From contig JAUYCF010000034.1 of assembly GCA_030692355.1 (NCBI GenBank), positions 1 to 45,034 on the forward strand: a stretch of DNA of 45,034 nucleotides, written 5' to 3'. The translations under genes were made by a program, and so were the position numbers. Shown here piece by piece: positions 19,915 to 28,299 of the stretch (position 1 is its first letter; every line of letters starts with the position of its first letter). This stretch comes from Thiobacillus sp. GTDB taxonomy: Bacteria > Pseudomonadota > Gammaproteobacteria > Burkholderiales > Thiobacillaceae. The notes below the pieces were generated by a model. That model did no database searches. It was not told where the DNA came from and saw only the letters and a list, made by a program, of their open reading frames with translations.

Positions 19915-20387
19915 GTGGATTTTCCGACGCCTTCGGCGTGCGCCTTTTCCGCCTCGGACGGCGCGGGCGTTGCGGGATTCTGGCCGGGTTCTTCGAGCGG
20001 CAGACTCTGCTGCGACGTTTGCAACGTCTCGATCTGCTTCATCGCGGGCTCAGTCAGCGGACGCTCGCCTTCGGCCTCCGCCATCTCCGCAACCACTTTT
20101 TTGACGCTGCTCGCCTCGTCGCGCAAATAGCCATCGACTGCCGTCGCCTGTTGCTCGACGCCCGACACCGCCGACTCGACCGACGCCTTGAAATCCTGCC
20201 CGACACGGCGCATTTCGTCCAGCTGGATTTCGTTACTGATGTCGGACTTCACGGACGACACATAGCGCTGCATGCGGCCATACAGAAGCCCGGCCGTGCG
20301 CGCCACCTTGGGCAGGCGCTCAGGGCCGATGACGACAAGCGCCACCACACCGATCGTGATGAGTTCAAGAAAGCCGAAATCGAACAT
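19911..20387 (-). CDS. tatB: Sec-independent translocase subunit TatB
   Basis: A 158-residue protein with one N-terminal helix and the TatB hallmark MFDFGFLELITIGVVALVVIGPERLPKVAR split at Gly-Pro, followed by an amphipathic helix and a charged, probably disordered tail. It forms the receptor complex with TatC. An 80-base spacer with heptameric repeats separates it from tatA, although most other genes in this operon are tightly packed. Confidence 0.95.
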   Translation of the reverse strand: MFDFGFLELITIGVVALVVIGPERLPKVARTAGLLYGRMQRYVSSVKSDISNEIQLDEMRRVGQDFKASVESAVSGVEQQATAVDGYLRDEASSVKKVVAEMAEAEGERPLTEPAMKQIETLQTSQQSLPLEEPGQNPATPAPSEAEKAHAEGVGKST

Positions 20388-20403
20388 GGGTCAGATACAA
20401 GAG

Positions 20404-20431
20404 ATTCAAGCTACAAGCCGCAAGTCGCAAG
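20404..20431. repeat. Four imperfect heptamers between tatA and tatB
   Basis: On the minus strand four consecutive 7-base units begin with CTTG (CTTGCGA, CTTGCGG, CTTGTAG, CTTGAAT). They occupy much of the 80-base tatA-tatB gap, the widest in the hinT-tat part of the operon. Function unknown. Confidence 0.6.
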
Positions 20432-20467
20432 GAAAGTCCTGGTACCTTGCATCCTGCAAATTGGCGC

Positions 20468-20686
20468 TTAACTCTTCTGTTTGTCCTTCACGACTTCGAC
20501 GTCGATGGTCCGGTCACCCTGATCGGCACCGTCGCCGATCTTGGGTGCATCGTCCTTCACGCCATCCTTGAAACCCTTGACAGCGCCACCCAGATCGCTG
20601 CCGATATTGCGCAATTTTTTCGTGCCGAAAATCAGCAGCACGACGACCAGAACGATCAGCCAATGCCAGATGCTAAAGCTACCCAT
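20468..20686 (-). CDS. tatA: Sec-independent translocase subunit TatA
   Basis: A 72-residue pore-forming Tat subunit. The single helix [15 protein letters not shown], the [14 protein letters not shown] hinge and the amphipathic helix are typical. ATG 20686 is chosen because an AAGGAG ribosome site lies just upstream and homology begins at MGSFSIWHW; the frame extends 17 codons further without homology. It follows hinT by 19 bases. Confidence 0.96.
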   Translation of the reverse strand: MGSFSIWHWLIVLVVVLLIFGTKKLRNIGSDLGGAVKGFKDGVKDDAPKIGDGADQGDRTIDVEVVKDKQKS

Positions 20687-20705
20687 GGTGTTTCTCCTTT
20701 TGGTT

Positions 20706-21044
20706 TTAACTGCGCTTGACGGGGTCCCCGCCGCCAAATACGTGAGCGTGAATGTGAAACACTTCCTGACCGCCGCCGCGCCCGGTGTTGATCAGCGTCT
20801 TGAAACCTGCGTCGAGACCCTGCTCCTTTGCCAGACGCGGCGCCAGCAGCAGCATCTTGCCAAGCAGTCTCTCATGCTCGGGAGTGCAGTCGGCCAGCGT
20901 CGCGATGTGCAGCTTCGGAATGATCAGGACATGCACCCGTGCGAACGGATGGATGTCGTGAAACGCCAGCACCTCGTCGTCTTCGTAGACCTTGCCGCAC
21001 GGCAACTGGCCGGCAGCGATTTTGCAGAAAATGCAGTCACTCAT
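20706..21044 (-). CDS. hinT: HIT-family purine nucleoside phosphoramidase HinT
   Basis: A 112-residue cytosolic nucleotide hydrolase. The N-terminal [13 protein letters not shown] segment and the histidine-triad HIHAHVFGG near the C-terminus are intact. It overlaps the hisE stop by eight bases and sits between the his and tat genes, a common arrangement in betaproteobacteria. The cellular substrate of HinT is not settled. Confidence 0.95.
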   Translation of the reverse strand: MSDCIFCKIAAGQLPCGKVYEDDEVLAFHDIHPFARVHVLIIPKLHIATLADCTPEHERLLGKMLLLAPRLAKEQGLDAGFKTLINTGRGGGQEVFHIHAHVFGGGDPVKRS

Positions 21045-21354
21045 GTCGGCCCGCCTTTTCAGCCAGCCCGGACAGACCCTCGCGGCGGGCCAGTTCGTTC
21101 AGCACATCCGCCGGCTTGAGTCCCTTGTGCGCCAGCAGCACCAGGGTATGAAACCACAAATCGGCGACTTCGTAGATGATCTTTTCGGCCTGGTCGTCCT
21201 TCGCCGCCATCACGGTCTCGGTCGCTTCCTCGCCGATCTTTTTCAGGATGGCATCGGTGCCCTTGGCATACAGTTTGGCCACGTAGGAACTGTCGGGCGA
21301 TGCCTGCTTGCGCGCCTCCAGCGTTGCGGCGAGACGGTCGAGGATGTCGCTCAT
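21037..21354 (-). CDS. hisE: Phosphoribosyl-ATP pyrophosphohydrolase
   Basis: A 105-residue enzyme of the second step of histidine synthesis, converting PR-ATP to PR-AMP. It belongs to the alpha-helical MazG-like fold with the metal-binding [15 protein letters not shown] and [14 protein letters not shown] motifs. It is a separate gene from hisI here, overlapping it by four bases (ATGA). Confidence 0.96.
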   Translation of the reverse strand: MSDILDRLAATLEARKQASPDSSYVAKLYAKGTDAILKKIGEEATETVMAAKDDQAEKIIYEVADLWFHTLVLLAHKGLKPADVLNELARREGLSGLAEKAGRHE

Positions 21355-21737
21355 TTGCGGTAGATCTCGTCGGGGTTTTTCAGCACCGGGGCGGCCGTCA
21401 CCCAGTGGCCGTCTTCAAGCTTCTGGAAAAAGCAGGAGCGCCGGCCGGTATGACACGCAATCCCGCCAAGTTGTTCAATTTTCAGCAGTACTACGTCGCT
21501 GTCGCAGTCGAGCCGGATTTCGCTGACGGTCTGCACGTGGCCGGATTCCTCGCCCTTGCGCCACAGCTTGTTGCGCGAACGCGACCAGTAGACGCCGCGA
21601 CCGGTGCGCGCGGTTTCCTCCAGCGCCTCGCGGTTCATCCATGCCACCATGAGGATTTCGCCGCTGGCGGCATCCTGGGCGATCACCGGCACCAGGCCTT
21701 GCGCGTCCCATTTGACGGCATCGAGCCAGTCGCTCAC
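21351..21737 (-). CDS. hisI: Phosphoribosyl-AMP cyclohydrolase
   Basis: A 128-residue zinc/magnesium enzyme that opens the adenine ring of PR-AMP in step three of the pathway. [13 protein letters not shown] and the [10 protein letters not shown] zinc-site segment are present, with [11 protein letters not shown] in the N-terminal half. It is monofunctional, with hisE downstream as a separate gene. The ATG overlaps the hisF stop in ATGA. Confidence 0.96.
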   Translation of the reverse strand: MSDWLDAVKWDAQGLVPVIAQDAASGEILMVAWMNREALEETARTGRGVYWSRSRNKLWRKGEESGHVQTVSEIRLDCDSDVVLLKIEQLGGIACHTGRRSCFFQKLEDGHWVTAAPVLKNPDEIYRK

Positions 21738-22489
21738 AGCCGCACCTCGATGCCGTGCTGCTTCATGTATTTTTTCGCCTCGTCGATGCCGTATTCGCCG
21801 AAGTGGAAAATGCTCGCTGCCAGCACCGCATCGGCATGGCCTTCCCTGACCCCGTCGACCAGATGCTGGAGATTACCGACGCCGCCGCTGGCGATGATGG
21901 GAATGTCGACCGCGTCGGAAATCGCACGCGTCAGTTCCAGGTCGAAGCCGCTCTTGGTGCCGTCGCGGTCCATCGAAGTGAGCAGCAGTTCGCCTGCCCC
22001 CAGGCTCGCCATTTTCTTCGCCCACTCGACCGCATCGAGACCGGTGGCCTTGCGTCCGCCGTGGGTGAAGACTTCCCAGTGATCATTCACCCGCTTGGAA
22101 TCGATGGCCACCACGATGCACTGGCTGCCGTAGCGGTCGGCTGCATCCTTCACCAGCTGCGGGTTCACCACCGCCGAAGTATTGATGCTGACCTTGTCGG
22201 CGCCGGCATTGAGCAGGCGCTGCACGTCGCCCACCTCGCGCACGCCGCCACCGACCGTGAGCGGAATGAACACCTCGGCGGCGACGTCCTCGATGATATG
22301 CAGGATCAGGTCGCGGTCGTCGCTTGACGCGGTGATATCGAGAAAGGTCAGCTCGTCGGCGCCCGCCTCGTTGTAGCGGCGCGCAATTTCGACCGGATCG
22401 CCGGCGTCCTTCAACTCGACGAAGTTGATACCCTTGACCACGCGGCCATGGGTGACGTCCAGACAGGGGATGATGCGCTTAGCAAGCAT
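21734..22489 (-). CDS. hisF: Imidazole glycerol phosphate synthase cyclase subunit
   Basis: A 251-residue TIM-barrel that uses ammonia from HisH to form imidazole glycerol phosphate and AICAR. The two catalytic aspartates are in [15 protein letters not shown] and [11 protein letters not shown]. Phosphate-binding [10 protein letters not shown] and [11 protein letters not shown] loops are intact. It follows hisA by 17 bases. Confidence 0.97.
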   Translation of the reverse strand: MLAKRIIPCLDVTHGRVVKGINFVELKDAGDPVEIARRYNEAGADELTFLDITASSDDRDLILHIIEDVAAEVFIPLTVGGGVREVGDVQRLLNAGADKVSINTSAVVNPQLVKDAADRYGSQCIVVAIDSKRVNDHWEVFTHGGRKATGLDAVEWAKKMASLGAGELLLTSMDRDGTKSGFDLELTRAISDAVDIPIIASGGVGNLQHLVDGVREGHADAVLAASIFHFGEYGIDEAKKYMKQHGIEVRL

Positions 22490-22506
22490 GGCTGTCCTGA
22501 TTCAGA

Positions 22507-23262
22507 TCAGACGCCGAACACGCCGCCGGCAAGTTCGTCGGCGAGTTTCTGCGCCTCGACAAAATCGAGCGTGCCCTGGTAGATCGCGCGGCCGGTGATC
22601 GCGCCGATGATGCCATCCCTGGCGACGGTGGACAATGCCCTGACGTCGTCGAGGTTGGTGACGCCGCCGCTGGCGATGACCGGAATCGATAGCGCCTGTG
22701 CCAGTCGCTGGGTGGCTTCGATGTTGACGCCGCTCAGCATGCCGTCGCGGCCGATATCGGTGTAGATGATGGCTTCGACGCCGTAGCCTTCGAAGCGCTT
22801 GGCCAGATCGATGACATCATGGCCGGTGATCTTGGACCAGCCCTCTACCGCGATCTTGCCGTCACGGGCGTCGAGCCCGACCATCACGTGGCCGGGGAAG
22901 GCGTCGCAGGCTTCGTGCAGGAAGCCGGGATTCTTTACCGCGGCGGTGCCGATGATGACGTAGCGCACGCCGTCGTCGAGATAGCGCTCGATGGTGGCGA
23001 GGTCGCGGATGCCGCCACCCAGCTGCACCGGCATGTCGTCGCCCACCGCATCGACGATCGAGCGGATCGCCGCGTCGTTGACCGGCTTGCCGGCAAAGGC
23101 GCCGTTGAGGTCGACCAGATGCAGGCGGCGCGCACCGAGTTCCTTCCAGTGGCGGGCGGTCGCTGCCGGGTCCTCGGAAAACACGGTGGCACGGTCCATC
23201 TCGCCTTGTTCCAGGCGCACGCAGTGGCCGTCTTTAAGGTCGATCGCAGGAATAATTAACAT
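22507..23262 (-). CDS. hisA: Phosphoribosylformimino-AICAR phosphate isomerase
   Basis: A 251-residue TIM-barrel isomerase (ProFAR to PRFAR). The catalytic Asp is in [15 protein letters not shown] and the second in [10 protein letters not shown]; the QLGGGIRDL and [12 protein letters not shown] phosphate loops are present. It is the twin of HisF, located just upstream of it and 27 bases after hisH. Confidence 0.97.
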   Translation of the reverse strand: MLIIPAIDLKDGHCVRLEQGEMDRATVFSEDPAATARHWKELGARRLHLVDLNGAFAGKPVNDAAIRSIVDAVGDDMPVQLGGGIRDLATIERYLDDGVRYVIIGTAAVKNPGFLHEACDAFPGHVMVGLDARDGKIAVEGWSKITGHDVIDLAKRFEGYGVEAIIYTDIGRDGMLSGVNIEATQRLAQALSIPVIASGGVTNLDDVRALSTVARDGIIGAITGRAIYQGTLDFVEAQKLADELAGGVFGV

Positions 23263-23289
23263 GGCTGATCAGCAGGGTCGCACAGAAAA

Positions 23290-23976
23290 TTAGGCGCAGG
23301 CAGCGCCGGACATGTCGCAGGCAGAATCGATCTCGCCCGGATTCCAGGTTACAAAATTGCCGAGCAGCGTCAAACCGTCATTCTGGCTTTTTTCCGGGTG
23401 GAACTGGACGGCAAATATATTCCCGGACGCCACCGCACAGGTGAACGGGAAGGGGTAATGCGAGAAGCCCGCAATCACCGCGGGCGAGGCCGGCTGCACA
23501 AAGTAGCTGTGGACGAAGTAGAAGCGCGCGCCTTCCTCGATCCCTGCCCATAGCGGATGCGGGACCGCCTGATGGACGTTGTTCCAGCCCATGTGCGGCA
23601 CCTTGAGCTTGTTGCCGGCCGCGTCGACCATCGCCGCGTGCGGAAAGCGCTGCACGGTGCCGGGCAGGATGCCGAGGCACGCAGTATCGCCTTCCTCGCT
23701 GTGCTCGAATAGCACCTGCATGCCCATGCAGATGCCCAGAAACGGCTTGCTGCGAGCGGCATCGATAATGACCTGGCGCAGGCCGCGCGCGTCGATTTCG
23801 CGCATACAGTCGGGCGCGGCGCCCTGCCCCGGAAACACCACGCGCCCCGCCTCGGCAATCACCGCGGGATCGGAGGTGACCACCACGCTCGCCGCCGGCG
23901 CGACATGCTCGATGGCCTTGGACACCGAACGCAGATTGCCCATGCCGTAGTCGATGACGGCGATATCGACGCTCAC
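23290..23976 (-). CDS. hisH: Imidazole glycerol phosphate synthase glutaminase subunit
   Basis: A 228-residue class I glutamine amidotransferase that delivers ammonia to HisF. The nucleophile Cys lies in FLGICMGMQVLFE and the His-x-Glu pair in AVQFHPEKSQ. The start is GTG (23976), with GGGAG seven bases upstream. The C-terminus extends about ten residues past the usual end (IDSACDMSGAACA). Confidence 0.96.
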   Translation of the reverse strand: MSVDIAVIDYGMGNLRSVSKAIEHVAPAASVVVTSDPAVIAEAGRVVFPGQGAAPDCMREIDARGLRQVIIDAARSKPFLGICMGMQVLFEHSEEGDTACLGILPGTVQRFPHAAMVDAAGNKLKVPHMGWNNVHQAVPHPLWAGIEEGARFYFVHSYFVQPASPAVIAGFSHYPFPFTCAVASGNIFAVQFHPEKSQNDGLTLLGNFVTWNPGEIDSACDMSGAACA

Positions 23977-24046
23977 AGGGATGCTCCCTTACTCTGCGAT
24001 GCGCTCACAGGGCAGCCATGTAATTGAGGTGCGCTCACAGCGCACC
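23970..24046. repeat. Triple CGCTCACAG repeat and hairpin at the hisB-hisH junction
   Basis: CGCTCACAG occurs at 23970-23978, 24002-24010 and 24032-24040; the first two extend to CGCTCACAGGG. The last copy is part of a perfect eight-pair hairpin (24028-24046, GGTGCGCT and AGCGCACC around CAC) that covers the hisB stop. The first copy covers the hisH start codon. Confidence 0.55.
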
Positions 24047-24622
24047 TTTGGTCGACGGCAGCACATCGCCCATGCGTACGTCGGCTTCCACCGCCATGCG
24101 CAACGCGCGGCCGAAGGCCTTGAAAATCGTCTCGGCCTGATGGTGCGCGTTGATGCCGCGCAGGTTGTCGATGTGCAGCGTCACCCCTGCGTGATTGATG
24201 AAGCCGCGGAAGAATTCGAGGAACAGGTCGACGTCGAATTCGCCGATGCGTGCACGGGTGTAGTCGACGTGGTATTCCAGTCCCGGCCTTCCCGACAGGT
24301 CGATCACCACGCGCGACAGCGCCTCGTCGAGCGGCACGTAGGCGTGACCGTAGCGACGGATGCCCTTCTTGTCGCCGAGCGCCTGCGCGAAGGCCTGCCC
24401 GAGCGTGATCCCGGTGTCTTCCACCGTGTGATGGGCGTCGATGTGCAGGTCACCCTCGGCCTGGATGTCCAGATCGATCAAACCGTGACGCGCGATCTGG
24501 TCGAGCATGTGATCGAGAAACGGCACGCCGGTGGCAAGCCTGGATACGCCCGTGCCATCGAGATTGAGACTGACCGTGATCCGGGTTTCGAGGGTATTGC
24601 GAGTGACTTGTGCGGTGCGCAT
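24035..24622 (-). CDS. hisB: Imidazoleglycerol-phosphate dehydratase
   Basis: A 195-residue manganese enzyme of the seventh step. The duplicated metal motifs are DAHHTVED and INAHHQAET, with [14 protein letters not shown] near the N-terminus. It is the monofunctional form without the HisN phosphatase of enterics, so histidinol-phosphatase must be encoded elsewhere. It lies 30 bases after hisC. Confidence 0.97.
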   Translation of the reverse strand: MRTAQVTRNTLETRITVSLNLDGTGVSRLATGVPFLDHMLDQIARHGLIDLDIQAEGDLHIDAHHTVEDTGITLGQAFAQALGDKKGIRRYGHAYVPLDEALSRVVIDLSGRPGLEYHVDYTRARIGEFDVDLFLEFFRGFINHAGVTLHIDNLRGINAHHQAETIFKAFGRALRMAVEADVRMGDVLPSTKGAL

Positions 24623-24652
24623 GGCGTCGGAAAATAAGACTGTAAAAGGATT

Positions 24653-25717
24653 CTAGCAGTTCACGATGGCTTTCAACGCGGCGAGCAGCGCGTCAATTTG
24701 TGCATCGGTGCCGACAGTGATGCGCAGGAACGGCGCGATGCGGGCCGGATTCTTGAAATGGCGCACGATGATGCAGCGCTCGCGCAGGCTCGCCGCAAGT
24801 TCGGCGCCATCATGCGACGGATGCCGGGCGAAGATGAAATTGGCCGTTGAGGGCAGCACCTCGAAGCCTATTTCGGCCATCGCGGATGCCAGCCGGGTAC
24901 GACTGGCCATTACCCTGGCGCAAAGGGACTCGAAATAAGCGTGATCCTCGATCGAAGCCAAGGCGCCGGCCTGGGCCAGGCGGTCGAGCGGATAGGAGTT
25001 GAAGCTGTCCTTGACCCGTTTGAGCGCCTCGATCAGATGCGCCTGGCCAATGGCATAGCCGACGCGCAGGCCGGCCAGCGCATGCGACTTCGACAGGGTG
25101 CGGATGACCAGCAGCTGCGGATAGCGCGCGACCAAGCCCACTGCCGATTCGCCGCCGAAGTCGATGTAGGCCTCATCGATGACGACGACCGAGTCCGGAT
25201 TGCCGTCCAGCAGACACTCGATTTCCGGCAGCGCCAGCAGGCGCCCGGTGGGCGCGTTGGGGTTGGGGAAAATCACCCCGCCGTTGGGCGAAAGGTAATC
25301 GCCGACCCTGATCTCGAACGATTCCGTCAGCGGAATCTGGCGATAGGCGATCTCGTACAACCCGCAATACACCGGATAAAAGCTGTAGCTGATGTCGGGA
25401 AACAGGATCGGCCACTCGTGCTTGAGCAAGGCCAGAAACGCATGCGCCAACACCTCGTCGGAGCCGTTGCCGACGAACACCTGCTCGGCGGCGACGCCAT
25501 GCAATGCGGCAATGGCCGCGCACAGCCGGTCGGAACCCGGGTCGGGATACAGGCGCAGCGTGTCGGCGGCTTCCGCACGCACGGCGTCCAGCACCCGCGG
25601 ACTGGGGCCATAGGGGTTTTCGTTGGTATTGAGCTTGACCAGGTTGGCCAGCTTCGGCTGCTCACCCGGCACATAGGGCGTCAGGCCGTGCACTACGGCA
25701 CTCCAATAGCGGCTCAT
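24653..25717 (-). CDS. hisC: Histidinol-phosphate aminotransferase
   Basis: A 354-residue PLP-dependent class I/II aminotransferase. Seen are the N-terminal [13 protein letters not shown], the PNAPTGRLL substrate loop, the [10 protein letters not shown] aspartate region, and the PLP lysine in [16 protein letters not shown]. It sits 13 bases after hisD in the operon. Related enzymes can act on aromatic amino acids, but the context supports HisC. Confidence 0.96.
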   Translation of the reverse strand: MSRYWSAVVHGLTPYVPGEQPKLANLVKLNTNENPYGPSPRVLDAVRAEAADTLRLYPDPGSDRLCAAIAALHGVAAEQVFVGNGSDEVLAHAFLALLKHEWPILFPDISYSFYPVYCGLYEIAYRQIPLTESFEIRVGDYLSPNGGVIFPNPNAPTGRLLALPEIECLLDGNPDSVVVIDEAYIDFGGESAVGLVARYPQLLVIRTLSKSHALAGLRVGYAIGQAHLIEALKRVKDSFNSYPLDRLAQAGALASIEDHAYFESLCARVMASRTRLASAMAEIGFEVLPSTANFIFARHPSHDGAELAASLRERCIIVRHFKNPARIAPFLRITVGTDAQIDALLAALKAIVNC

Positions 25718-25730
25718 TGGAATAGCGGAC

Positions 25731-27035
25731 TCACTTATGAATCAGGCGATATTCGGCGGAACGCGCGTGCGCCTGCAGGCCTTCGCCGTAGGCCAGCGTG
25801 GCCGCGATCCGCCCCAGCGTCTGCGCGCCGGCCTGGGACACGTTGATCAGGCTGCTGCGCTTCTGGAAGTCGTAGACGCCCAGGGGCGACGAGAAGCGCG
25901 CTGTGCGCGAGGTCGGCAGCACGTGATTCGGCCCGGCGCAGTAATCGCCCAACGCCTCGCAGGTGTTCCTGCCCATAAAAATCGCACCGGCGTGGCGCAG
26001 CCCGGGCAGCAGCGCATCGGGGTCGGCCACCGAGAGTTCCAGGTGTTCCGGCGCAATGGTGTTCGAGATCATTACCGCATCGTCGAGGTCGCGCGTCTTG
26101 ATCAGCGCGCCGCGGTTGGTAAGCGAGGTGCGGATCACTTCGCTGCGCGGCATCTCTTCGATCAGCCTGTCGATCGCCGCCGCGACCGCGTCAAGGTAGG
26201 CCGCGTCCGGTGACAGCAGGATCGACTGCGCCATTTCGTCATGCTCGGCCTGCGAGAACAGGTCCATCGCCACCCATTCCGCGGGCGTATTGCCGTCGGC
26301 GATCACCAGAATCTCGGACGGGCCGGCGATCATGTCGATGCCCACGGTGCCGAACACGCGGCGCTTGGCCGCAGCCACGTAGGCATTGCCGGGGCCGACG
26401 ATCTTGTCGACCTGCGGCACGGTCTGGGTGCCGTAGGCCAGCGCCGCCACCGCCTGCGCGCCGCCGATGGTGAACACGCGATCAACCCCGGCAATCGCGG
26501 CGGCGGCGAGCACCAGCTGGTTGTGCTCACCGCCGGGCGTCGGCACCACCATGATGAGTTCGCCGACGCCGGCGACCTTGGCCGGAATCGCGTTCATCAG
26601 TACCGACGAGGGATAGGCGGCCTTGCCGCCCGGCACATACAGCCCGACGCGGTCGAGCGGGGTAATTTTCTGCCCCAGCACGGTGCCGTCGTCCTCGGTG
26701 TAGGTCCACGATGCCTGGGTCTGCCTCTCGTGGTAGCGGCGCACGCGATCCGCCGCGGCTTCCAGCGCCTGGCGGGTGTCGGCGGGCAAGTGCTCGAGCG
26801 CGGCACCCAGTTGCGCCGCATTGAGTTCCAGGCTGGCCAGCGAGTCTGCCGGCAGGCGGTCGAAACGCGCGGTGTATTCCAGCACCGCGGCGTCGCCGCG
26901 CTTTTTGACGTCGTGCAGGATCGCGGCAACCGTCTGTTCGATGGCGGCATCGGCGGCGTCGTCGAATTGCAGCAGGCGGGCGAGGCGTGCCTGAAAATCA
27001 GGCTGCGCACTATCGAGGCGGGTGAGCGTAACCAC
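25731..27035 (-). CDS. hisD: Histidinol dehydrogenase
   Basis: A 434-residue zinc enzyme that carries out the last two oxidations to histidine. The catalytic region [14 protein letters not shown] and the [12 protein letters not shown] and [15 protein letters not shown] motifs are intact. The start is GTG (27035). It is the first gene of the operon in this window; hisG, which often precedes hisD, is not present. A perfect palindrome lies 29 bases upstream of its start. Confidence 0.97.
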   Translation of the reverse strand: MVTLTRLDSAQPDFQARLARLLQFDDAADAAIEQTVAAILHDVKKRGDAAVLEYTARFDRLPADSLASLELNAAQLGAALEHLPADTRQALEAAADRVRRYHERQTQASWTYTEDDGTVLGQKITPLDRVGLYVPGGKAAYPSSVLMNAIPAKVAGVGELIMVVPTPGGEHNQLVLAAAAIAGVDRVFTIGGAQAVAALAYGTQTVPQVDKIVGPGNAYVAAAKRRVFGTVGIDMIAGPSEILVIADGNTPAEWVAMDLFSQAEHDEMAQSILLSPDAAYLDAVAAAIDRLIEEMPRSEVIRTSLTNRGALIKTRDLDDAVMISNTIAPEHLELSVADPDALLPGLRHAGAIFMGRNTCEALGDYCAGPNHVLPTSRTARFSSPLGVYDFQKRSSLINVSQAGAQTLGRIAATLAYGEGLQAHARSAEYRLIHK

Positions 27036-27064
27036 AAGATTCCAGCTTCAAATTTAGGATTAAA

Positions 27065-27082
27065 GTACAATTTCAATTGTAC
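27065..27082. promoter_or_regulatory. Perfect palindrome upstream of hisD
   Basis: GTACAATT-TC-AATTGTAC is a perfect 8-2-8 inverted repeat in the AT-rich divergent region between hisD and the Fur-family gene. It resembles an operator for a dimeric regulator. The regulator is unknown, and a stem-loop in the hisD leader is an alternative. I found no clear -35/-10 pair for hisD. Confidence 0.45.
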
Positions 27083-27148
27083 CGTTATTTAGTGTTCCAC
27101 CGCGTCCGCTTGGGCCTTTCAAATAGTAGCCATCCCCTGTTCCAGACA

Positions 27149-27178
27149 TTAGACAATGTCTAAATCCACGCTTATCAT
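27149..27178 (+). promoter_or_regulatory. Promoter with overlapping Fur-superfamily operator upstream of the Irr-like gene
   Basis: TAGACA (27150-27155), 17 bases, TATCAT (27173-27178) forms a plausible promoter. The perfect 7-1-7 palindrome TTAGACAATGTCTAA (27149-27163) covers its -35 element. The 7-1-7 geometry is typical of Fur-superfamily boxes, and TTAGA/TCTAA ends resemble Irr control elements. Repression of the downstream regulator by itself is the simplest reading. Confidence 0.55.
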
Positions 27179-27205
27179 ACGTAAATGCTCTACACACGAG
27201 ACACC

Positions 27206-27595
27206 ATGGCCGACCTTTTGCGCAGCCACGACATCAATCCGACCCACCAGCGGATCGAGATTGCGCACGCGCTGTTTTCGCGCCAGGAACACCTCTCGGC
27301 TGACCAGGTGATGGCGTTCGTCAACACGCGCCATTCCGAGACGTCCAAGGCCACGGTCTACAACACGCTTAAGCTGTTCGTCGAAAAAGGCCTGGTGCGC
27401 GAACTCATCGTCGACCCCAGCAAGGTGTTTTACGACCCCAACACCCATCCGCATCATCATCTCTACGAGATCGACACCGGCAAGTTGTCCGACATCGGCG
27501 CCGAGTACATGCAGGTTTCCGGTCTGCCGCCGTTGCCGGCAGGAACAGTGATCGAAGGCATCGACCTCATCGTGCGTGTCCGCCGCGCAAGCTGA
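27206..27595 (+). CDS. Fur-family transcriptional regulator, Irr-like (cysteine-free)
   Basis: A 129-residue regulator with the Fur winged-helix (HDINPTHQRIEIAHALF, SKATVYNTLKLF) and the dimerization domain. It has no cysteine, so the CxxC structural zinc site of Fur and PerR is missing. It carries a histidine cluster (THPHHHLYEIDTGKLSDI), which is the pattern of the heme- and iron-responsive Irr group. ATG 27206 is preferred to ATG 27185, because the predicted transcription start lies almost at 27185. A PerR-like role is the main alternative. It is divergent from the his operon, with DUF2007 gene downstream. Confidence 0.82.
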   Translation: MADLLRSHDINPTHQRIEIAHALFSRQEHLSADQVMAFVNTRHSETSKATVYNTLKLFVEKGLVRELIVDPSKVFYDPNTHPHHHLYEIDTGKLSDIGAEYMQVSGLPPLPAGTVIEGIDLIVRVRRAS

Positions 27596-27610
27596 CGTTC
27601 CTGCCCGTTG

Positions 27611-27919
27611 ATGAAACGGGTTCTCATCGCCCCCACCCTGCTCGACGCCCAGCTGGCTGTCGATGCGCTATCCAGCCTTGGCATCGTCACCCACATTTTC
27701 AACGCCAACGCCGCCGGTGCGCTGGGCGAAGTGCCATTCATGCAGGCGCAGCCTGAAGTGTGGGTCGACGACGATGCGGAGGAAGCGCGTGCGCGCGGGG
27801 CATTGGCCGGCCTGCGCAACGCGCCGCCGCGTGACGAAAAAACCTGCGCCCATTGCGGTGAGCCCAACCCCGGGAATTTTCTGAGTTGCTGGCAGTGCGG
27901 GCGCGCGCTGCCTGACTGA
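27611..27919 (+). CDS. DUF2007 domain protein with C-terminal zinc ribbon
   Basis: A 102-residue small protein of unknown function. The N-terminal 70 residues (MKRVLIAPTLLDAQLAVDAL ... PEVWVDDDAEEARA) match the DUF2007 'signal transducing' pattern with a GlnB-like ferredoxin fold. The tail has a C-x2-C ... C-x2-C zinc ribbon (CAHCGEPNPGNFLSCWQCG). ATG 27611 is chosen over the TTG just before it. It starts 15 bases after the Irr-like gene and is probably cotranscribed. Confidence 0.75.
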   Translation: MKRVLIAPTLLDAQLAVDALSSLGIVTHIFNANAAGALGEVPFMQAQPEVWVDDDAEEARARGALAGLRNAPPRDEKTCAHCGEPNPGNFLSCWQCGRALPD

Positions 27920-27930
27920 GCCGCGCGAGG

Positions 27931-28299
27931 TCAGGGCGAGGGCAGGGCTTGTTTCAGTATTTCGAGATGGTCCTGATACTGGCGCATAAAAATCCGCTCC
28001 AGTTCGTCGATCGCTTCTGCCGCCGCCACGCCATGAATCAGGTGGCGGGTCATCTGCGCCGATGCTTCGTGGAAAATCCGGTTGCGCTCCAGCATTGGGT
28101 AGGTTTGCATCAAACGCTGAATCGCCTTGACCACGTTTTCCTGCTCGGGGCGCGGGATCGGCAGCGGCTCCGAGGGGGGGGCCGCGGCGAGATCGCCACC
28201 TTCCTTCTCCGCCAGAAATTCGGCATATTCCAGCAAGGCCTGCTGCCGCGTTTCCGACAGCGATCGGAATATCGACAGCAGGCGCTTGCTGTCGCGCAT
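27931..28299 (-). CDS. Conserved small protein of unknown function, coupled to LysR gene
   Basis: A 122-residue, mostly helical protein that I do not recognise. It has a helical start (RLLSIFRSLSETRQQALLEYAEFLAEKE), a Pro-rich linker, and a helical second half (AIQRLMQTYPMLERNRIFHEAS). The open frame runs further upstream, but that part is the LysR gene read in another frame. ATG 28299 overlaps the LysR stop by one base, indicating coupling. The linker is coded by a run of eight C (plus-strand G at 28174-28181), prone to slippage. Confidence 0.65.
   Translation of the reverse strand: MRDSKRLLSIFRSLSETRQQALLEYAEFLAEKEGGDLAAAPPSEPLPIPRPEQENVVKAIQRLMQTYPMLERNRIFHEASAQMTRHLIHGVAAAEAIDELERIFMRQYQDHLEILKQALPSP

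Noticed and set aside
20404-20431. Heptamer arrays as a CRISPR
   Set aside because: The units are seven bases without spacers, too short for any CRISPR repeat-spacer layout, and no cas genes are present.
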